Shown piece by piece: positions 1 through 12,300 of a stretch of 64,000 nucleotides of DNA. Position 1 is the stretch's first letter, and every line of letters starts with the position of its first letter. A model generated the notes under the pieces. It ran no database searches and had not been told where the DNA came from. It worked only from the letters and a program-made list of their open reading frames with translations. A program made the translations under genes and the position numbers. The DNA is from Morchella semilibera (lineage: Eukaryota; Ascomycota; Pezizomycetes; Pezizales; Morchellaceae), in the NCBI GenBank assembly GCA_009192285.1, contig CM018605.1:520767-584766 (forward strand). Direction: 5' to 3'.

Positions 1-1610
1 AATTATCGTTGCTGATGGCTACGGTTGGGTGTCTAGTTGGTAGATCTGTCAGCTGCGCAGGATGTCGAGGCTGGTGATGGTACTACTTCGGTAGTAGTTA
101 TCGCCGGAAGTCTTTTGGGTGCCGCACAGAAGCTGCTTGGGAAAGGTAATAAAGAAAATTGAGATACTCTGCACGTTACTGTCCGCCTAACACAGGGATA
201 TGATAGGTATCCATCCTACAATTATCGCCGAATCCTTCCAGAGGGCGGCAGCAAAGGCCGTTGAAATCTTAACAGAGATGTCCACCCCTGTGGCTCTAAC
301 CGATCGTCAATCCCTCCTCCAGGCCGCTAGTACATCATTGTCCAGTAAGATCGTCTCTCAATACTCCTCGCTCCTCGGCCCAATGGCTGTTGATGCCGTG
401 TTGAAGGTCATCAACCCTGCCATTGCTGAGAATGTCGATCTCAATAATATTCGTATTGTAAAGAAAGTTGGAGGAACTATTGATGATACGGAGCTTGTGG
501 ACGGGTTGGTTTTGACCCAGAATGTTATCAAGGCCTCAGGAGGACCATCAAGGATGGAGAAGGCCAAGATCGGTTTCATTCAGTTCCAGTTGTCACCACC
601 GAAGCCTGATGTGGGTAACACCCCTTTCACTCGATGAATCTTGATACTGATGTGTTCGGTACCGTAGATGGAGAACCAAATTGTCGTCAATGACTACCGT
701 CAAATGGATAAGATTTTGAAGGAGGAGCGAACATACCTACTCAATATGTGCAAGAAAATCAAGAAAGCCAAGTGCAATGTCTTGTTCATTCAGAAGTCAA
801 TTCTTAGAGATGCTGTCAACGACCTTTCGTTGCATTTCCTTGCGAAGCTTAACATTCTGGCTATTAAGGATATTGAACGTGACGAAGTGGAGTTTATTTG
901 CAAGGTTAGTTGCCATTATTTCTTCCACGTTCAACGCTAATACTTTTGTAAATAGAGTACCGGATGCAAACCTATCGCCGACATTGACTCATTCACAGAA
1001 GATAAGCTCGGTTCAGCAGATCTTGTTGAGGAGGTTCAATCTGCTGGAGCTCGTATCGTCAAGGTTACTGGTGTAAAGGCGGCTGGTCAAACTGTCTCCG
1101 TTCTTTGCAGAGGCGCCAACTCTATGATTTTGGATGAGGCTGAGCGTTCTCTGCATGATGCCCTTTGTGTTATTAGGTGTCTTGTCAAGAAGAAGTATGA
1201 GCTACCCCTACATACCTCAATTAAATCCCAAACTAACTTGTTGCAGAGCTCTCATTGCCGGTGGTGGCGCACCTGAAATTGAGGTCTCTCGCGCGTTGAT
1301 GAAAGCTGCCCAGACCATTGGAGGCACTGAGTCTGTGTGTTGGTCTGCTTTTGCGGAAGCTCTCGAAGTGATACCGACAACTCTCGCCGAGAACGCTGGT
1401 CTCAACAGTATTCGTGTTGTGACAGAATTGAGGAACAGGCATGAGAAAGGGGAGAAGAGTGCGGGTGTCAGTGTCAGGAGAGGTGCAGTTACCAACATCA
1501 TTGACGAGAATGTTTTGCAGCCTTTGTTAGTTTCCACTAGTGCCATTGAGCTGGCTGCGGAAACTTGTAAGATGATTTTGAGGATAGATGATATTGCGCT
1601 CTCCCGTTAG
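1..1610 (+). CDS. CCT4: T-complex protein 1 subunit delta (CCT4), 3' part; 5' end outside the window
   Basis: Subunit of the cytosolic TRiC/CCT chaperonin that folds actin, tubulin and other proteins with ATP. The window opens inside an intron ending at 43. Exons are 44-145, 207-610, 668-904, 956-1194 and 1247-1610 (stop TAG), and all four internal introns (51-61 nt) restore frame. About 447 residues are present out of the roughly 530 usual for the family, so about 85 N-terminal residues are missing. The first exon carries the chaperonin nucleotide-binding motif [11 protein letters not shown]. Delta-type stretches follow, such as [17 protein letters not shown] right after an exon junction, then [12 protein letters not shown] and ENAGLNSI near the end. 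The subunit call rests on these delta-specific segments compared with remembered family sequences. Codon use is T-rich at third positions, unlike the GC-rich genes at 8-12.7 kb. No break is visible. Confidence 0.93.
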
Positions 1611-4041
1611 AGCGTTATTTGGGTTTGGGTTTCTAGTTTTTTTTAACCAAGAAATGTAGAGCTAGAATAATGCAATCTCAAAAGTTTACTGGCCCCCCCT
1701 TCGGAAATAAGTATATAACTATGGATTTTGGCTAGGCGTCGTACTTTTAATAACACAATCCGTACAACCGCTTGTTCTGTGCTATGTAATGCGTGTTCGG
1801 ATTACCTGAGACCTTAACACCCTGTAGACGGAGAGCTGTGGAATTTATTAGAGTTTTAAGATTTACCATGAAGAGATATGTTTAATTACAAGTAGGAAGT
1901 AACTAACTTTGTTATTTCCGGCAGCTCCCCCAGTTGTTTTAACGTGATATTAGACCGCCAAGTGAATGACCTTAATGAGCTCTCATTGCCGACTGAGTAT
2001 ATACGCATACGATGGATTCTGCGCCGCAGGGTAGGTATTTAATTCAGAACTATATCTGTTAAAGGAACTGGAATGGATTTGCCCCGCTACCTAGACAACG
2101 TCTTTGCACTTGATATGCCTGTTTAATCATGAGCTCACAGGATATCCTTCCTACCTAGCTAGGTCTATAGAGCTAGCCCACCAACATTTCCGAGCGCCGG
2201 AAACCTCCCTGATTGCTTTGAGCTGCGTGGTAGATCTATATTATGGACTGGGCTCAGACCCTGAAAGATAGCTCATTCCAAGGCATTTTAAGCATCATTA
2301 GATAACCATTGCATGTGAGATTCGTAGCCCCATGTGCACGACTAGAGCAGGTGCGAAGCGGGTGCGCCACAAGAGGAAAGAAGGTGAATGGGCCCGGGAA
2401 TCGAATGGCCGTTTTGTGAATGATACCCCATAAAATCCACGACAAGGCCTATAAAATTAAATATAGTGGACTGCCTATATCAAGGTCATTGTCCCTTCCA
2501 CTCTCACCTGATGAAAGGTCTGTTTGAAGGTGCTCTCAGTTACCGAGTGATATTTCGTGAATAGTGGGATCAGGCCTAGGCCTTCCTTTGCCTCAACAGC
2601 CAGCGTTCCGGTACAGCATGCGCTCTATCTACCGCACTTCAGTTCTCGCATGGATAGAGGGACTGGAAAGAGGGTTGGTTATAGAAATTATAGGTAATCC
2701 TATTGAGCTGGGGCCTGCATACGGTTAATAGGTTAAGCAATATATTGTGCTGGGATATTGTTCTGTTGGTCTGCTTATATGTATAAATTGAGTGTATAAA
2801 AGCCTAACCTTGTCCTGCTGGTGCAGTGAGATGTTCGTTGACCTTACAAGGCTGATTTTTGGTCAAAGCCCAGCACTTGGAATATTAACGGGCAAAATGT
2901 GCCCCCCTAAGGGAGAAGTAAGATGGGCTATAAGATTGGCAGATCGTCACATCTTAAGTCTACTCTTTCCTATAAAGTGAGCATATCAACGTATTCCACA
3001 GCCTAGTTATAGGACAGCTACATACCATGCTTATCGACTTGTCCCCCCCTAACTATACACTACTCCTATCAAGCCCGTTCACTCCGACATGTCTTGTGGG
3101 CCATGGGCCGCTCTTGGGTTTCAATGGCTTGGATACTAGATGGAGGCGGATGGTTGGGGCTAGAGTTTCTCTTTGGATGTATTTTAGGGAGTGGGTGAAT
3201 ACACCAACATGCTGAGGTCGGGCGTCGATTATGAGCAGAGCAGAAACGGTCACATAATACTTGAGGTTTCACACCGGAGGGATTAGTAGTTGCGTGTGAG
3301 TAACGCGCCTATATTGCAGGTACCAGCTACAACGTCGGCTTGTAAAGGGGAATTGGTAGAACTTCGGGGAGAATGTGGAATGAGACTGTGGTTTGTACAT
3401 ATTGTGCAGGTGCCCAAGAGGATCCCCTGGAGGTTTTGGGGTGGATGTGTCTGGGCGGGTCCTTGTTGTAGTACCCCATTGATAAATCCATGATTGGATG
3501 GACTTGAGATGAATTTGTGGGTCACATGTTATCACTCGATGTGGTCTGTCTTGTCTGAGCCTTGCTCAGCAGCGGATTGGCCGGTCAAATACAAGCACCT
3601 ACCTTTTACCCCAACCCTATTGTTGGCTGAGAACTCGGCACCCTTCATTTACCCAGTTTCGTCTTCGCCCTAGAAAAGTAGAGTAACCTCAACTGGCTCT
3701 CTGTTAAAGGCTACGCGGTCAAATACTTGTGCTCTTTGCCCCACAAATAATTAAACCTTGTCAGCCTCTAGTTGGATTAGATTATCTCGAGTTTTAGTCT
3801 GACTCTGTGGTCTTTGTTCATAACAATCACGGAAGACTTGACGATTTTCCTTAGGTACAAAATCGCCTAATTAGAGCCATCCGGAAGGTAGGGAAATTAG
3901 GAAGGGGTTTTTGAACTGCTAACTCTAGCAAATGTCAATAATGGTACAGGTGTCGCTTTTAGCCTATCTACAAGAATCTTTCATCAGTCAAAGCACAAAA
4001 AACATATAACGCCGCCCCACATTGCACCTTTATATATATTT
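1611..4041. other. Intergenic, AT-rich, no gene seen
   Basis: About 2.4 kb between the convergent 3' ends of CCT4 and ZIM17. All reading frames are short and show no family resemblance. It contains one copy of a recurring motif (ACCGAGTGATATTTCGTGAA at 2542-2561, see findings) and otherwise ordinary AT-rich sequence. Confidence 0.6.
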
Positions 4042-4741
4042 TTACTCCTTCTTCTCTGGCGGCCCTCTAGGTTCCTCTACTAGTCCCTTTCGCCAGTCTT
4101 CATCTATCTCTTTTAGCTCCTCCGGCAATACTTCAACATCGGCCCCATCTTTGCTCCAGATACCTTTCTCCTTCAGTATCCTTTCCGCAGCAGCGATCTG
4201 TTCTTCGGCAGAGAGCGTAGCTTTCTTGACAGTCTCGCCGGACCCGGATTGAGCGAGGATATCCTCAAACGAGCGGGATGTTTCGCCGAATATCTATCCA
4301 AAACATTAGCACATGGAGGGAAGAGGAGGAGGAGGAGGAGAGAACATGGGGGTTTGGATATACCTTCAAGTGATCAGCGATAACATGGCGGTTGTGACAC
4401 CCAGGGCACGTAACCAATACTGAACCGTAGTGGTATCCCTGCTTGCTGATTATGTGCTTGGACCTGTGTCCACAAGGTCTACAGGTGAATACAAGGTCGT
4501 AGCTGGGCTTGGTTTCCTTCGCTTCTTCTCCTTCTGCAGTAGTCCCTGCACTTCCAATGGGTCCAATTGCTGTTGAGGACTCATGGCGTACAGACTGCTG
4601 CAGGCGTGGTATAACGATCCTTGGAATTGGAGTCGCGAGAACTCGAGCAGGAGCGGAGGAGAGGGATGGAAGGATTATTGAGATCCCTCGAGATGGGGGA
4701 GTAACGATAGCACGGCGGAGGAGGTGGCGGGCGAAGTTCAT
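4042..4741 (-). CDS. ZIM17: Mitochondrial DNL-type zinc finger protein (Zim17/Hep1/Tim15)
   Basis: Matrix co-chaperone that keeps mitochondrial Hsp70 soluble and supports protein import. Two exons on the minus strand, 4741-4364 and 4293-4042 (stop TAA), encode 209 residues. The 70-nt intron (4294-4363) is phase 0. The first about 45 residues are Arg/Ser/Ala-rich with no acidic residues, as in a mitochondrial presequence. The zinc finger lies at about residues 84-125: FTCRPCG, then the basic SKHIISKQGYHYGSV segment, then CPGCHNRHVIADHL, giving two CxxC pairs and the DNL-family HxIAD signature. The C-terminal extension after the intron is acidic and helical. The gene is divergent from the next, also mitochondrial-looking, gene and is 358 bp from its start. 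Confidence 0.9.
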
Positions 4742-5099
4742 GATTGACGTGGGGAAGTGGAAGTGTTATAGTTATTATATTCAATTTTTATATATATATA
4801 CCTTTATGAAGTCAGGGGGTGAAGGACAAGATGAAGTTTTTCGGATTCTCTCTTTCTCTCTCACGTGGGGATAAGAAAAGACTTGGCAGTTCATAGTGGG
4901 GTGAAAAAGAATTAATCTAAGCGACAAGGATTAAGAGAAGAGAAAAAACTCTGCTAGGCACGCCTCCCAATCCCCCCCACCACATCAACGTTCAATCCTC
5001 TCTACAAAACCGTTCAATTGGAATTGAGAAACACTCTTAATCCCCCCTCTCTCTCATTCCCACTTATAGATTCCTACAAAAAAAAAACAATCAATCAAA
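4742..5099. promoter_or_regulatory. Shared divergent promoter of ZIM17 and the RGG-repeat gene, with a CACGTG box
   Basis: Only 358 bp separate two start codons on opposite strands. The stretch is rich in C/T runs on the plus strand, has a short TATATATATA stretch near 4789-4800, and carries one palindromic E-box CACGTG at 4862-4867. CACGTG is the Cbf1/bHLH-type site in fungi. Its use here is inferred. Confidence 0.5.
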
Positions 5100-6584
5100 A
5101 TGTTTTCCAGGAATCTCATTCTCGGTCACGGAAAGTCTTTAGTTGCTCCCACTCGCCGCCAATTTTCTATTTCTCCGGCCAGGCTCGCTGAAAAGGACGA
5201 CAAGCCCGCCCCCTCCTCTCCTTACTGGAACGATGGAGGTATATCTTATCTTATCTTATCAGTTTCCCCTCTGTCTATTTGTGGGAACTTGATATATACA
5301 TATGGCTAACTTAATGCCCTCCCTCCGATCAAAGCCCTCGCGGAACGCTCAAACCCACGCTCTGTCGACATAGATGATATCCTCCCACCCAATGCCAACA
5401 ACGGGGCCCGTAGACAGGCTAGAGAGGAAGATCTTGAAGATGAAGACGATGTTGAGGACCGTGGCGGCCGGGAAGGTGGCTTCGGGGGTCGTGGAGGCTT
5501 CCGTGGTCGTGGCGGATATGGCGGTGACCGTGGCGGTCGCGGTGGCTTTCGTGGCGGATACAACGGTGATCGCGGCGGATATGGCGGAGACCGCCGTGGC
5601 GGCTTTGGTGGAGACCGTGGCGGTTATGGTGGAGACCGTGGCGGCCGCCCTAGCTACGGGGACCGTCCTAGCTACGGAGACCGTGGTGGATACGGTGATC
5701 GTCCCAGCTACGGTGATCGTCCCAGCTACGGCGATCGTCCTAGCTACGGCGAACGTCCCAGCTACGGCGAACGTTCCAGCTACGGTGAACGTCCTAGTTA
5801 TGGCGACCGTGGCGGATATGGCGGTGGCCGTGGGGGCTTTAACGACCGTGGTGGTGGTCGTGGCGGTTTCGGTGGTGGTGACCGTGGTGGTGGCGACCGT
5901 GGTGGTTTCGGCGGTGGCTTTCGTGGCCGCGGAGGCTATGACGGAGAGGGTCGTGGTGGTGGGTTCGGAGGCCGTGGTGGCCGTGGAGGCTTCGGTGGTG
6001 GCCGCGGTGGCTTCGACGGTGAAGGCCGTGGTGGCTTTGGCGGAGGATTCGGCGGAGGATTCGGCGGGCGTGGACGCGGACGTGGCGGTCCAGGTGGCCG
6101 TGGAGGTGGCCGTGGCCGTGGAGGCCGTGGAGGAAGAGGCAGAGACGATGACCGCAACGCCTCGTCCCGTGCCAACCGCGGAGACCTCTTCCCACCTTTG
6201 CCACCCCCAGAACAGATCGAGCTGCCCTACACTCCTACCGTCCCCACCGCTGAGTATCTCGCACCTCACATTCCCCCTTCAGTAATCTCCAACCAGGGCA
6301 TCGGCGCCACCCTTTGGGCCGACACTACCCACAGCTCGAAGCCAACCTCCCAATGGTCCTACGAGAACTGGAAGAACTACGACGCCAGCCGTGAGTCTGC
6401 CCTCGGCAGACTCATCGAAGGCAAGTACATGCCCCCCAACGTGGGACCCCCGGGCATTGCCGGTGAGATCCACAGGATGGTCATGGTCAACGGGACCTTT
6501 AGTGACCGCAAGAAGAAGGAGCTCTTGGGTGCTGTTCTGCCCAGACTTGGAATGAGCCTTCCGGCGCCTTCTAAGTCTGCGTAA
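5100..6584 (+). CDS. Mitochondrially targeted RGG / SYGDR-repeat low-complexity protein
   Basis: Exons 5100-5238 and 5335-6584 encode 462 residues; the 96-nt intron is phase 1. The start follows an A-rich leader. Residues 1-30 look like a presequence: [14 protein letters not shown], then [15 protein letters not shown], with a typical matrix-cleavage RRQF-S context. After a short acidic linker, residues about 95-330 are almost entirely Gly/Arg/Asp/Tyr repeats: [14 protein letters not shown], eight or so [12 protein letters not shown] units (about 5650-5800), then GFGGGFGGR and GRGRGG. The last about 130 residues are an ordinary folded-looking domain containing [18 protein letters not shown] and a basic [13 protein letters not shown] end. 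RGG boxes are known to bind RNA and be arginine-methylated, so an RNA role in mitochondria is plausible, but I do not recognise the C-terminal domain. The long antisense ORFs here are repeat artefacts. Confidence 0.85.
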
Positions 6585-8088
6585 TCTCCTTTTTCAACTT
6601 TTGTTGATTGTCTCTCTGTCTCTCCTTTTTCTCTCTCTTTCCTTTCTCAGAATGTAAACTTAACTCTGTAAGGTATGATGGATGAATTTCTTTGTAAACA
6701 AGGTTTAAAAAAAAAAGGAAAGCTACTTATTAACTGCATAAATTTCTTGGATGGTCAGTATTTTTTTCTTTCAGACCTTAGTTTCTCTTTCTTCTCTGAT
6801 GTACAGATTTCTTGTTGTTTTCGATTGTTCTTGCTCGCTCTGGGACCTACAGGGTTTCTTCTCTCTACTCTTTGTGTGTGTGACGAAAATAAAACGGGAT
6901 AGAATAACTACATACATGTACATATATGTACTTATATGTACTTATAAGTACATGAAAATGTCGACGGCCCATAAGTACAGTACTAAAAAAGCGGATGTAC
7001 CTACATCTAGTACCTTATCTGCCAGAATACCATGACACTCCGGTATTGCTACAGCATTGCTATGGCATAATTCCGATTTAGTTCTGGAGTTTTTTATGAT
7101 ACCGTATTGTTGGTATCTATTACATCCCCCTTTTTTGGTACTGTAGACTGTCTTTAGTGGACTACATGATATATGTAGATAAAATAGCAGCCCGAGCATA
7201 AGTACATGTACATAATACATACAACCCGACTCCCAATTCTATGTAATGTAGGTACATGTATGCAGCCTACGGGGGCTGTCAGCCAACGTTTACCTACTCG
7301 GCGATAAACCTAACCCTCGCTCCGTGGGTGTGGGTCACCTGATCTGTGCTAGTCTGCGAGGTATGTACCCTATATCCTGGGTGGTGTGGTAATGATCAAA
7401 GCGTAGGAAAGCACCCGGTATGCATCACATACATGTATGTAGACAGACAGCTGTGCGGGGGTATTCGTGCCTGACGGGCACACGGTGGGGAGTAGTTACA
7501 TGTAAGTCCCGCAGCTGTCTGTCCGTGTGGCTGTGGCACGGGTGGTATCCCTCTGTTGGCTTTTGAGAACGGGGGTGTTCTTCGAGTGTAGGTGGATAAT
7601 ACATGTACCTACAGCGGAAGCCTCCTAGTACGGGATTTGGTAGTTACCTCGATATAGTGAGAGTACCCAAGCACACAGATAAAAGGAAAGCGGGCCAAAG
7701 AGTACGTGGTGCCCTTGTAGAGAGATTAGATTAAATTGCCCTTGTAGAAGGTGCCCTTATAGCTGTGTATATATATATAAGAATGGCCTAGGCCTGGTGG
7801 AGTAGTCTTGCCTGGACACCGTCACTGGTCTGGGGTATCGGTGGGGATGTCTACATGTCTGTATGTACGCAGGTACAATTGCTGGATGGGGATGGATGCT
7901 CACGATGGGGCATGGCTCATCACCCGTGTGGTGGGCGGTGCTATCAATGATAGATGAGAGGACTGGCAATGATCACTGTACACTAAAAAAAAATAAAAAA
8001 TAAAAAATAATAAATAAAGATATATATATATATATTTAAAAAAAAGATACACCCTCTCCGCCCACAGACAGACAGGGAGGACGGCCCT
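6585..8088. other. Intergenic with a MITE and TACATGTA clusters
   Basis: 1.5 kb between the RGG gene and RRF1 (convergent). It holds one MITE (6978-7143), dense TACATGTA palindromes (6913, 7203, 7253, 7430, 7497 and others), a CCTAACCCT box at 7309-7317 and an A/T-rich tract at 7985-8045 just 3' of RRF1. No coding region is supported. Confidence 0.6.
6978..7143. mobile_element. MITE family A, copy 1 (Tc1/mariner-type ends, TA duplication)
   Basis: 166-bp element flanked by TA on both sides (6976-6977 and 7144-7145). The left end CAGTACTAAAAAAG and right end CTTTTTTGGTACTG are inverted repeats of about 22 bp with few mismatches, continuing into GGATGTA/TACATCC. There is no coding capacity. 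A second copy at 28642-28813 shares the interior ATCTGCCAGAATACCATGAC segment and TTGCTACAGCATTGCTATGG. TA duplication with CAGT ends fits Tc1/mariner (pogo/Fot1) derivatives. Confidence 0.85.
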
Positions 8089-8980
8089 CTACGCCTCCAT
8101 GATAGCCTTCTTCGCGGCATCAATGATCCTCTTTGCCTCCGCGCCCACCCGATCCATGATCTTCTCGAGCTGCTTATCCGCCTTCCTGACGTCGTCGGCG
8201 CGCATGCTCTTGAGGAGCGCCTTGATCTTCTTGTGTGACGCCTGCCTAGCGTTCCTGAGCGCCGTGTTTGCCCGCTCCCCAGCCTTTGCCGCCGCATCCA
8301 CCGTCGCAAGCCGGCTCTCCTTCGTCGGCGGCGGCAGCGGCAGCGTGATCTGCGTCGGCGCCTTTGCGTCCACCAGCGGCGTCACATTCAGGTCCGCGTT
8401 CTGCAGCGCCTTGAGCACCTTCTTTACATTCTGCGCCCCGTCAGCTCTTTCCCCGGGAGAGGAGAGGAGGGGAACATACGTCCTCCTCATACACCCCGAC
8501 GACGACGCTGCGCCCCTTTGTAACTACGTGGGCAATGTCGCGGAGGGACACTTTGGACCCATCGCGGTCCGCAACGACCTGGATGGTCTCGTAGAGGCCC
8601 GGGTCCACGCGGCTCGTGCGCAGCTTCGACAGCTCGTCCTTGAGGCGCTCGAGGACGCGGGCGAGGTCCGACTCCAGCGCTGCGAAGTGGCTGTCGAAGT
8701 CGAAGGCGCCGGCGGGCGGGGGCAGCTCGTTGGTGGGAGTGTGGTGGTGGTCGCCCTTGGCGGGCTTTGACGCCTTTTTGTAGGCTGCGGGGGTGGTGGT
8801 GAGGGACCGGAGGAGGAGGGGACTATGTGCGTGGGGAGGGGAGGTGTTAGTGGAGAGGGCGGGGGGGGGGGTCTAGTCGGCGGAGAGAGGGGGGGGTTAC
8901 CGGTTGGTGGTTGCCAGGTTGCGGGGAGGCCGGAGTTCCCTGGGCGAAGGCCCGGGAGCAAGGAGTGTCGGGCGGAACAT
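8089..8980 (-). CDS. RRF1: Mitochondrial ribosome recycling factor
   Basis: Splits the post-termination mitoribosome together with EF-G2-type GTPase. Three exons on the minus strand: 8980-8901, 8822-8480 and 8430-8089 (stop TAG), 254 residues. Introns of 78 nt (8823-8900) and 49 nt (8431-8479, branch-like CTGAC) restore the frame exactly. The N-terminus (MFRPTLLAPG, then LATTNRPLLLRSLTTTPAA) is a clear mitochondrial presequence. The mature part from about residue 65 matches bacterial-type RRF: the helix with LARVLERLKDELSKLRTSR (the conserved Arg used on the ribosome), the beta domain with VTKGRSVVVGVYEED and LNVTPLV, and the C-terminal helices with RKADKQLEKIMD. An out-of-frame ATG lies 38 nt upstream (9018). 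The gene is divergent from RTP1, and third positions are extremely GC-rich. Confidence 0.92.
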
Positions 8981-9331
8981 TGTTTTGGGTGTGGAATTTG
9001 TCGTGTAGAAGGGTTCAATTCAATTCAATTGGGCGGGGCGGGCGGGGCGGGCGAGAATGTGAATATGGGAAAATGTTTGTATGGCGGGCGTGGAAAAACG
9101 ATATTCCGGGGGGGAGGTCAGTCCGGGTAATGATTGAATTGCATCTTCTTCTCCTCATTCAACTTCAATACTCACCGAATGTCGATTTGATCTGTATATT
9201 GAAACAAACCAATTAATACCCTCAAATCAAAACCTCTCATCTAGAATTAAGCTCTGATATATACATACATACAAGCCGGGCCTCCGATATATACCTACGA
9301 CCCCCGGGCCCCCCTCCCACTGACCATCAAT
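8981..9331. promoter_or_regulatory. Divergent RRF1/RTP1 promoter region
   Basis: 351 bp between opposite start codons. It contains TTCAATTCAATTCAATT followed directly by two GGGGCGGGCG units (about 9015-9050) and a CATACATACA stretch near 9260. These are low-copy repeats of possible regulatory use; no known site is identified. Confidence 0.4.
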
Positions 9332-12300
9332 ATGTCAGCGGCCCTCCTCGAAGCAGAACACTTCCTCTCCCCCGTCCTCGACCGAAGTACCCCTCTCCGC
9401 TCCCCTCTCCCTCACCACCGCTAACAAACCCAGCACAACTCCTCTCCGCCACCGCCCGAAACCTCACCCTCCTCGAGCGCCTCACAGACACCCTCCCCAC
9501 CCCCAGCAGCACCCTCACCCCGGCCCGCGCCGTCCTCCCGCACGCCCTACACCTCCTCCAGGCCATCTGCGCCTCCCCCGCCCCGACCAGCAGCACAGAC
9601 CCTGTCAGCGCCACCTCCGCCCGCACGCTCAACGCCCTCATCGACCTCCTCGTCCTCGAGGGCATCTACCCGTCGCTGTCCGCGGGCGTTGGCGTCCCGC
9701 TCGCGCGCCGCGCCCGGAACTTTGTCCTGCCGTCTACACGGCGCGGCGGGGGGGGTGAGGACCGGAGGGATGTGGGGCTCCTGGCGGACATGGTGGATGG
9801 GCTGGTGCGTCTGATGGCGGATAGGACCGTGAGGGGGAGGTGTCTGGTGGATGTGTTGGCCGGGTGTGGCGAGTTGGCGTTTGTGGACGGTGGTGATGGG
9901 AGTGGGAATGGGGAGTGGGAGAGGAAGTGGTGGAGTGTTGTGGATAGGTTTGTCTCTCTCCCCATTTATATTACCCCTACGGTCACAGAGTTTTGGGGTG
10001 GTCGAGGTGGGCGGGCAGATTGGTCATTTCCTGCTGCGCGATCATTACCACTACTTCACAGGCCATCACTCGAGTTCTGGCTATAACTACTATTCTACAA
10101 CTATATACCTATATACTGACCTACCTACCTACTAGTACCCCGACCCCCTCCCTCCTCCCAGCGCTGCTATCACTCCTCCACCCCGCCACCCCACCCCCAT
10201 TCCGCACCCCGCTCACCCGCGCCCTCTCCACCCTCCCAATGACACGCCCGCACGCCGTCCGCCACATCCTGGAGCTCTTCCTCTCGACCGCCTCCGACGC
10301 CGCGCTCTCCCTGGACGCGCTGTCCAACGCTTCGCGCATCATTGGCGCTGTCCCGGCGGCCGTGGGCCCCGCTGACTACTTCGGGAAGGTGTGTCCGCAG
10401 CTGCTGGACCTGCTGGACGGGAAGGATGCGGGCCTGGCGAGGGCGGCAGCATACGTGCTTGCGGAGCTTCTGGGCAGGAAGGGTCCCGTGGAGGCCGTGG
10501 TGGAGAGGGAGGTGGTGGACAAAATCGTGGCGGGGATGGTGCCGCCGCCGGAACCGGAACAGGTGCCAATACCAGGGCCGGGGCCTGCTGGAAGGGGGAC
10601 GTCGTCTGCACTGTTAGCATTCGAGGACACACCACCACCGCCGTCAAAACCCACCGCCCGCCTCTCCCTGATCCAGGAAATCCCGGAAGACCCCACCGCC
10701 GAGGGCACCCCCGCCGGCGAGGGCGATAAGCCCCTGATCCCCGAACCCACCCTCTCCCAGACGCTCACCCGCCTGTCCATCCTCCTCACGGCACACCCGT
10801 CGCCCTCCGTCCCCCACCGCCTGCTCACCCCGCTCCTGCAGCCCCTCTGGGCCCTCGCCATCTACGCGCTCACCACCTCCCGCAGCACCTGGCACGCCCG
10901 CGCGCTCGCCCTACTGCGCACGCACGTCAAGACGTCCTCCACGCCGTGCACGGTCCTGACACAGCTGCACCGGCAGCTGCTGTGCGCGGCCGCGCTCGGG
11001 CCTGGCGAGGCCGGCGGCATCGAGGTGCGCCGGGGCCCGGCCGCGGAGGTCACCGTCGACGAGGTGGACGTGCGTGTCCAGGCGTTTGTGGAGCTGCTGG
11101 GGGAGGCGCCGGAGGAGGCCGTTGCAGAGTTCTTTTTGGGCCTGCTGAGGACTTGGCTCGGGGGGGGTGTTGCAGAGGAGGGGCGCGAGGGGGCGATGCG
11201 TATGCTGGCGACGATGAAGGTGCTGAGGGAGGTGCTGGCCAGGTATGAGGGGGCGCTGGCAAAGAGTCCCACGCAGACGCTGCAGATTGTCGCTGGCGTG
11301 CTGGGGGAGTATCGCCTGTGGAAGGAGGCCGCCGCGGGGAAGGAAGAGGAGGAGAAGGGGCCGAGTCTGGGCGGGCTGGGAAGGATTGTGGTGGATGCGC
11401 CGCCGCCGCTGAGGAGGAGAAGGGGGAGGGAGGAGGAGGAGGACGACGAGGACGAGGATCTGGACGAGGAGACGTCGCGCGCGCAGACTGTGACGCTGGC
11501 GCTCTCACTGCTGAGTGTCCTTGTCTCCTCGCCCGACACCAAGCTGACGGCCGCCGACGAGCGTCTCCTGCAGACGCTGCATCCCGACCTCACATTCCTG
11601 ACGACCGCGCCCTCAATCCCCCCCGATGTCTCCTCCTTCTCGCTCAACATCCTCTCCCTCCTCACCCTCCACACGCCCGCCACCACCTCCGGCACCTCCG
11701 GCCCTGCCTCCCTGCACCAGCAGCAAAAGGAGACGCACACCCTGGCACTCTCCTACCTCCGGGACCCGCTCATCCCCGTCCGCGCGCACGGCCTGCACCT
11801 CCTCCGGACACTGATCCTGGCCTCCTCCCCCACCATCGACGTCCCGGCCACGGCAAGCCTGCTCATAGCAACCCTGGCAGACACAGACAGCTACGTCTAC
11901 CTCAACGCCGTCAAGGCGCTCACAGCCCTCTCGGACCGCCACGCCAGAACCGTGATCCGCATCCTCATCGACGCATACGTGGACACGCCCGAGGCCCGGA
12001 CCCTCGACGAGCGCCTCCGCCTCGGGGAGGCACTGCTCGCAGCCGTGCAGCGCCAGGGCGCCGCGCTCGCCGGCGACCCCGCAGAGAGCCTGGGGACGGC
12101 CATGGTCGGCGTTGCAAGTCGGCGGAAGACACGGGGCGGCGGCGGCGGCGGCGAGGAGGAGTGGGGCGAGGAGGACGAGGAGGAGGAGGAAGACGAAGAC
12201 GAGAGCGCGAGGGAGAGGAGGAGGCGCGCGGCGCAGTATAGCGCCGCTATCGTGGGCGGGTGGGGCGGTGACGGGAGGACGGAGGACGTGCGTATCCGTG

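Noticed and set aside
5349-6285. Long antisense ORF and alternative-frame ORF over the RGG gene
   Set aside because: They are mirror readings of the GGN/CGN repeats (Thr/Ala and Val/Ala runs) with no own signals.
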